Of a stretch of DNA of 41,025 nt, positions 35,865 through 41,025 are shown in pieces. Made by a program: the position numbers and the translations under genes. The stretch's first letter is position 1. Each line of letters begins with the position of its first letter. This stretch comes from Conidiobolus incongruus B7586 (lineage: Eukaryota > Entomophthoromycota > Entomophthoromycetes > Entomophthorales > Conidiobolaceae): NCBI GenBank assembly GCA_000697335.1, contig JNEM01016635.1, forward strand, positions 1-41,025. Reading direction: 5' to 3'. The notes below the pieces were generated by a model that did not search any database, was not told where the DNA came from, and worked only from the letters and a program-made list of their open reading frames with translations.

Positions 35865-36263
35865 TATAAGTATAGTGGTAGTTAAATTAATATAATATAG
35901 AGGAAAACTTAATATAAAAGTAATGTGGTAAAGAATATAATAATATAATATACTTATAATGTATAAGTATAAATAAAGTTTAATTAAACTTTAAACTAGG
36001 ATGAATTACTAAAATATTAAGATTTATATTAGGTAGTGTTAATATATTATAATATTAATAGGAAGTAGTTTTAATATTAGAAGTAGTGTAAAAATAAAAA
36101 ATAATAAGAATTGAGAGAAAAAAGAAGAACCTAGTTTATTAGATAATTCAATATTATTTATACAATTAATTTAATTATATAAGTATAAATTAATTATATA
36201 ATTTATAGTTAATTGAATTATGTGAAAATATATATAAGAATTTAAAGAACTAGTCTCTTAACT
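35865..36263 (-). repeat. LTR of the Gypsy element (5' LTR on the minus strand)
   Basis: 399 bp, partner of 28981-29379, followed by TCTAT at 36264-36268. The candidate primer-binding site lies immediately to its left (minus strand reads TGGTAACAG). Confidence 0.8.
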
Positions 36264-36268
36264 TCTAT

Positions 36269-37203
36269 TATTAGTTTAAACTTAATTTTATTATTAAATA
36301 AAGTAATAAATTTTCTAGGTGGCTTAATAATTAATTAAGTTATAGTTTTAAATATAAATATTTATTTTTGAATAAGCAATTAAATACTTAATTTTGATTG
36401 GAGATTATTTAATATAAAATTAGAAAAAATTAAATAAAAAAATCATTTTAAGATATTAATAAAATTTTAGAATTTTTTTGTAATTTTTGATTATTATGAT
36501 TATTGAAGGTTGATAGATAAAATAAATTAAGAAAATATTAATATATGAAGATTATATATTTAAATTGGTTTTAATCAAATATATAAGGAAAATATAATAT
36601 TAAGTTGTAAAATTTTATTAATAAAAAAATATGATAACTTTTATTGTGTATTTATTTAACAATCATATATTAACTTGAATTATATTTACAAAATTAATTA
36701 AAATATTTAATAGTGTTTTTTTATAAAACTCTATTTCAAAAATTATACAATTTTAATATTATATAGAGATTTAAAAATAAATTGTTCAAATTATTAAACA
36801 ATAAATTTCAAATTCTAAGTAATTATAATTTTATATTATATATTAACTTTATTTATAAATTAAATTAAACCCAAGACATGATATTACTAATATATATATA
36901 TTAGTGTTTATTATCTTGAAATTGTTATCAACAAAAAGATAATTTCAAAAAGAAATTATTTATTTTGAATTTATTATAAAAATTAAATGATTTCAATTAT
37001 TGATATAAAAACTTATCACACTCATATTAAATTTAAAAAAATCAAAAGATATTATAATAATATATAGGTATATAAGATATTTTATGATTTAAACTAAGTT
37101 CAACCATCAAATATTGATTAGCATTGTAAAATCCAAATTATATTAATTATAAATAATTGATTCAAATTATTAATAAAGATATAGAAATTTATCAAGAACT
37201 ATA
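36269..37203. other. AT-rich intergenic DNA, no gene seen
   Basis: AT-rich sequence between the Gypsy element and the second 438-bp LTR. Nothing recognised. Confidence 0.5.
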
Positions 37204-37207
37204 CTAT

Positions 37208-37645
37208 TGATAGGGAATAATCTTGTCCATCACTCAAGAAACTCTAACAATTGCATTAATATAAGAAGTTATATTAGAAGTATCACATTTTATTAACTAG
37301 TTCAACTTAGCATTTTCTATCTAAAGTTATTTATAGCCACTTAAACTCAATAATTGAAACTATAATAAAATTATCACAAACCAATCAATAAACCTATCTT
37401 TCTATCTTTATTCTCAAAAATATACAGTTTTTAAGTTTTTTTTGTAATACTCACAAAAAGTATTGAGTTATGACAAATGTGAGATATTTACTTTATTCAA
37501 AGACCTTGATTTACAATAAGTTATTTTCACCTAATTTGGTGAATCCTTTTAATTTCCCTTAATTTTATGGTGATCTATCATTTATCACTAATGATTCCTT
37601 GTTTAAGCTTTAAAAGACTATTTTCTCTTATATTTATAGCTGTCA
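37208..37645. mobile_element. Solo LTR, 438-bp family, heavily AT-mutated copy
   Basis: Same length and orientation as 10600-11037, starting with TG and ending with CA. Flanks are CTAT (37204-37207) and CTAC (37646-37649), a target duplication with one transition. Compared with its partner it shows about 55-60 changes (hand count) that read C-to-T or G-to-A, against only a handful in the opposite direction and under ten transversions. It is an older or more heavily targeted copy. Confidence 0.7.
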
Positions 37646-37649
37646 CTAC

Positions 37650-38361
37650 CCTAAATATCAAAATAAATCATTGAAAAAATACCAAATTAAAAATTTAAAT
37701 AATGTTAAAAACTTAATTAACACCAAAATATATCTCAAATATAATTATATATTGTTATTATATAAATTCAATTTTAATTTAAAATCTCTAATATTTTTGA
37801 CTACTTATCATAAAGTGCTTATATTTTAATTCATATATAAAATTAAGATATTATCTTTAAAAGTGATTGTTATAGATTATTTAAATTTTTTTCACTAACT
37901 CTAACCTAAACAAATTAATATTCTTAATCTAATTTAATATTTATAATCTGAGATATTAAATATAATCTTTATTTATATTTTTTTATATCCAATATATTGG
38001 TAATCTTAATTAATAATTGAATTCTAATATTGATTAAAAGAATTAAATTATGAATTATTTAAAAATAACTTATTCAAGCAATTTTACTAATATTTCAATG
38101 TTTGATCTATATTATATAATTATTTTACTATTTTATCAAGTTTCAAAACTTTGTATTTATATTATAATTCACAAAAATCATCTTTTTTAATTAAAGTTAA
38201 CTATATTTTAATTTTTGAAAAACTAAATATATTGATAATTTAAATTAGTCTTAATAGAAAATAAAATAAATTATATAGATATAATTATTTATCTAGTGAA
38301 ATAAATATAATTTATAATATACAGTTTATTAATTTAATAAAATTATTTTTTTAAAATATTA
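37650..38361. other. AT-rich intergenic DNA, no gene seen
   Basis: AT-rich sequence up to the TA target of the mariner element (TA at 38360-38361). Nothing recognised. Confidence 0.5.
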
Positions 38362-39634
38362 TCTAAAATTTAAAATAATGGAAAATTTTTTAATTTCTGA
38401 TTTTTTAAACAAATTATTAATTTCAAATAAAAAAATATATACAAAACAAATGAGAAAATAAATAGTTTTGAAATATATATATTATAATTTTTTTGATTAT
38501 AAAATTAATTTTTTAAATTTGGTTATTTAATTTAATTATGCTTAAATTAAATAATTACTATCAAAGTTTTTTATTTTAGTATTAATAAAACTTAATCACA
38601 AATCTTTTAAAATCATTTAAAATTTATAAATAGCTTAAAATAATAAAATATTATTTAAATTAATAATTTATTACTAAATAAATTACTTTAAAGTTAAGAA
38701 ATAACTACCTAAAACCTGTTAAAATTTAAAAGATTAATTTTAACTATTATTTTTTTAATTGTTAATAAAGTGAAAAATTATTTTAGAAAACCTATTTTTA
38801 TTTTAGTTAAAGAATTATTAAAATATTTTAATATAGGTTATATAAGTATTTTATATATAAAGTTTAAATTAAAATTAATTAATAAAAATATAAAATAAAT
38901 ACCTTATAATTTAACTAAAGGTTAAAAAAAAGTTAAAAAAGTTATTATTAAACAAAATTTATTAAAGTATAGTTAAAAACTAAAGCTTTTATAGTAAATT
39001 ATTATAATTAATGAATCTTAAATTTTTTTATATAATCTTTTGTTAAAATATAAATTAAAGTGTAAATTAGGTTAAATTAACCCCCTTTATAAATTCCTTT
39101 AAATAAACATTTTATTAATAAACAAATGTTAATTGTTATAATAAATTATAATAACTTATATAATTCTTATTTAATTTTTAAAAAAAAATTAATTAATAGT
39201 AAACTTTATTTTTTTTTAAATAAAACTATTTCTAATTATTATTCTTAATATAATTTAAAAAAAATTATTATTTTACATGATAATTGTAAAATTTATAAAT
39301 TTAAAGTTGTAAAAAACTTTCTAATTAAAAATAACTGGAAAAAACTACCACATCTAGTATATTCTTTAAATTCTAACTTATGTGATTATAATTGTTTTAA
39401 GCAATTAAAAAACTAGCTTACAAGAAAGAAAATTTCTATAGGAAAATTTAATTGGTTTGTGAAACATCAAATTTTAGTCTTTAATAAAAAGAATTGTTTT
39501 TTAAATGTTAGATCTTTGCTAAAAGTATAGCAAAAAGTTATTAGAAATAAAAGAAATTATTATTTTTACTTTTTATATATTAAAATGTTTATTTTTTTCT
39601 ATCACAAAAAATTCCCATTATTTAAATTACAAAG
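38362..39634 (+). mobile_element. mariner-family DNA transposon, end to end, decayed
   Basis: About 1.27 kb, the usual mariner size. The 5' end (38362-38396) is an imperfect inverted copy of the 3' end (39600-39634), sharing AATTTAAA and TAATGG(G/A)AA(T/A)TTTTTT, and TA flanks both ends. On the plus strand the transposase relic shows mariner landmarks: an NESW segment at about 39010-39022 where the first catalytic aspartate (usual DES/DEW) would be, HDN near 39280, KVVKNFLIKNNWKKLPH followed by a segment equivalent to YSPDLxPCDY near 39305-39390, and the RSLLK..QKVI tail near 39510-39550. Several stops interrupt the frame and the first aspartate reads N, so it is inactive. The last part matches 1-649 closely. 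Confidence 0.8.
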
Positions 39635-39639
39635 TAATA

Positions 39640-40262
39640 TTAAAATTTCACATTGTTGTAAAACTGTCTATCAAACCTGTGCACAAATAATATCAGGCAC
39701 ATGGTGTTTACTGGAGGAATTAAGTCTTGACACTCTAGATCTTCTTCCAGATAATACTTGCTGCTGTGTAGCATCAAACCAAAGTTGTATTTCCCACACA
39801 AACATACAGGTTTGTTGTTTCAGATAGCTATCTTGTCATGGTCATAGGTGTATTTAAGGCCTTCAGTCTCATAATCTCTGAGGATGCACCACGCGGTAAC
39901 CAGATAGCAGCATATGAGGTCTGATGGGTACATTTTTAATAGCCATTCGCATATTTCTTTAGATGTGCATGGAAGTTGGTTGATGCTGAAGTATGTAAGA
40001 GGATAAAGACTCATCTTAACATTCTGCATCATCCATATCATGATATTCTTTGCTATTTTATTGTGCTTATGCACCATTAGCCCAAGAAGCACACATTGAT
40101 CAGCAAGGAATGAGCTCTTCTTAAACTCCTATAGAGGAGGATAATGGGCATGCTTCATGACAACATAGCAGCTTATGTAGCAAGGTATAACTTTGTGTTG
40201 AGGTAATGCATACTTGCCACTCATTACAAGCTCTAATTCTTTGTAATCTATTTTAAAAGTAG
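39640..40262 (-). pseudogene. Relic of an unrecognised protein-coding gene
   Basis: A block much richer in G and C than its surroundings, with one minus-strand frame open over about 200 codons apart from two stops, near 40131 and 39818. The longest uninterrupted piece is the 90-codon stretch 39820-40092. Composition is like a real protein, with several cysteines and tryptophans (for example CEWLLKMYPSDLICCY and CLCGKYNFG). The frame ends at a stop about 10 bases from the TA of the mariner element, so the insertion may have cut the gene. I do not recognise the protein. The pattern LRDYETEGLKYTYDHDKI followed by CLCG loosely recalls the end of a SET methyltransferase domain plus post-SET cysteines, but the upstream NHSC motif is not seen, so this is only a hint. 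It could also belong to a mobile element. Confidence 0.4.
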
Positions 40263-41025
40263 TTGAATTCAAATTATTATATAATATTTAATTTAAATAT
40301 TAAAAAAAGGATTGAAAAGAAAGAACTTCTTACAATAGTTATTGAGATTTACATTTATAATATTGTTTTTAATCCAACTTGATATCCCTTTAACAAAATA
40401 ACTATTCAAAATTGAAAAATAAAAAACCAAATTTGGCAAAATACCTATTCTAATTGGTCCAACATTATGAAATTAGAACCTTCCATTTATCTTGTAGAAA
40501 TAAATCACATGCTTATTTTTAATTACCAAAATAATAAACCATTAATATTATATTAAATAATGAGAATTTTTATAAATTGAAAATAAACTTTTCAATTTGC
40601 AAAAATCAATATATAATATAAAATCATTACTCTTTTTTATTATCAATGACTTTTTATTATATTTTTAACAAGCTTTTAACATAAATAATTTTATTTTTAA
40701 TAACTAAATTTTGATATTTTATAAACTAATCAAATTTATTTATAATAATTCTTTATAAGCTTATTTTTTAATTACATAAAGCAATTACAATTATATAAAT
40801 TATAAACTAGTGACTATAATAAATAAGGTAGTTTTTTAATCATCTTTAATTAAAAAAATATTATATATTTTTAAATTTATATAAAATAATAAATATTTAA
40901 ATTTTTTGAAAATAATATTTAAAAATAAAATTATTTAAAAAAATAAAATTTATACATGAATTTTCTACCAAAAACATAATAGGAATAATATATATTATTA
41001 TAATTTACTATAATAATTAAAATTT
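40263..41025. other. AT-rich DNA to the window end, no gene seen
   Basis: AT-rich sequence with no reading frame or repeat end that I recognise. Confidence 0.5.

Larger units (their letters stand above)
28981..36263 (-). mobile_element. Ty3/Gypsy LTR retrotransposon, decayed, interrupted by Tc1 copy B
   Basis: A complete-length but heavily broken fossil of about 7.3 kb, or about 5.7 kb without the Tc1 insertion. Two LTRs of exactly 399 bp bound it, and TCTAT flanks both sides (28976-28980 and 36264-36268). On the minus strand a reverse transcriptase core is recognisable around 33330-33800 and an integrase core around 31830-32060. The order RT then integrase identifies Ty3/Gypsy. Next to the right-hand LTR (5' on the minus strand) the sequence TGGTAACAG could be the tRNA primer-binding site; an A-rich tract next to the left LTR could be the polypurine tract. 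The coding region carries many breaks. The LTRs differ at several dozen positions, mostly transitions, so their divergence probably reflects targeted mutation and is a poor clock. Confidence 0.85.

Noticed and set aside
39585-39827. 80-codon plus-strand frame across the right end of the mariner element
   Set aside because: It spans the transposon boundary and runs antisense to the better supported minus-strand relic, so it is probably accidental.
1-41025. tRNA, rRNA, CRISPR arrays and bacterial-type operons
   Set aside because: None was seen; the gene content and structure are eukaryotic, and no repeat-spacer pattern occurs.

Overview
The window looks like an AT-rich fungal chromosome segment. 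The genes that identify it are intronless copies of fungalysin (peptidase family M36), a secreted zinc metalloprotease typical of fungi, set in very AT-rich non-coding DNA. The species cannot be read from the window. AT-richness, intronless genes, a Tc1 and a mariner element, and point-mutated repeats would suit an early-diverging fungus, but that is inference.

Left part (1-24.6 kb): a dispersed M36 cluster. Three full-length fungalysins lie at 1990-3852 (+), 14213-16078 (+) and 22747-24615 (-). Each has a signal peptide, an FTP/PepSY-type propeptide and a catalytic domain with HExxH plus the GMGEGWGD glutamate 30 residues after the first histidine. Between the first two lie an intact gene encoding only the propeptide (5543-6223, -) and a decayed propeptide-only relative (7799-8410, -). 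Both stop at about the same place, the junction between propeptide and mature enzyme. This propeptide-only lineage is the most interesting biological signal here: it could be a propeptide that regulates the neighbouring proteases in trans, or a slowly dying duplicate.

Mobile DNA occupies much of the rest. (1) Two Tc1-like transposons with the inverted-repeat/direct-repeat (IR/DR) end structure known from Sleeping Beauty-type elements, at 19233-21019 and 30138-31711. (2) A 233-bp solo LTR with a 5-bp target duplication sitting inside the first Tc1 copy; the second copy shows the unoccupied site. (3) A decayed Ty3/Gypsy retrotransposon on the minus strand, 28981-36263, with two LTRs of exactly 399 bp and matching TCTAT flanks, itself interrupted by the second Tc1 copy. 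(4) Two 438-bp solo LTRs of another family at 10600-11037 and 37208-37645. (5) Mariner-family transposons at 38362-39634 (end to end) and 1-649 (cut by the window edge). (6) A likely solo LTR at 17460-17918 and an unexplained GC-richer island at 18079-18397. The two 438-bp LTRs are equal in length but differ by dozens of substitutions, overwhelmingly C-to-T and G-to-A in one copy. This resembles repeat-induced point mutation or methylcytosine deamination.

Right end (39.64-40.25 kb): a GC-richer block directly beside the mariner element keeps a minus-strand reading frame interrupted by two stops, probably a relic of an unrecognised gene. The remaining stretches are AT-rich DNA in which I see no genes. 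I found no tRNA, rRNA or CRISPR array.
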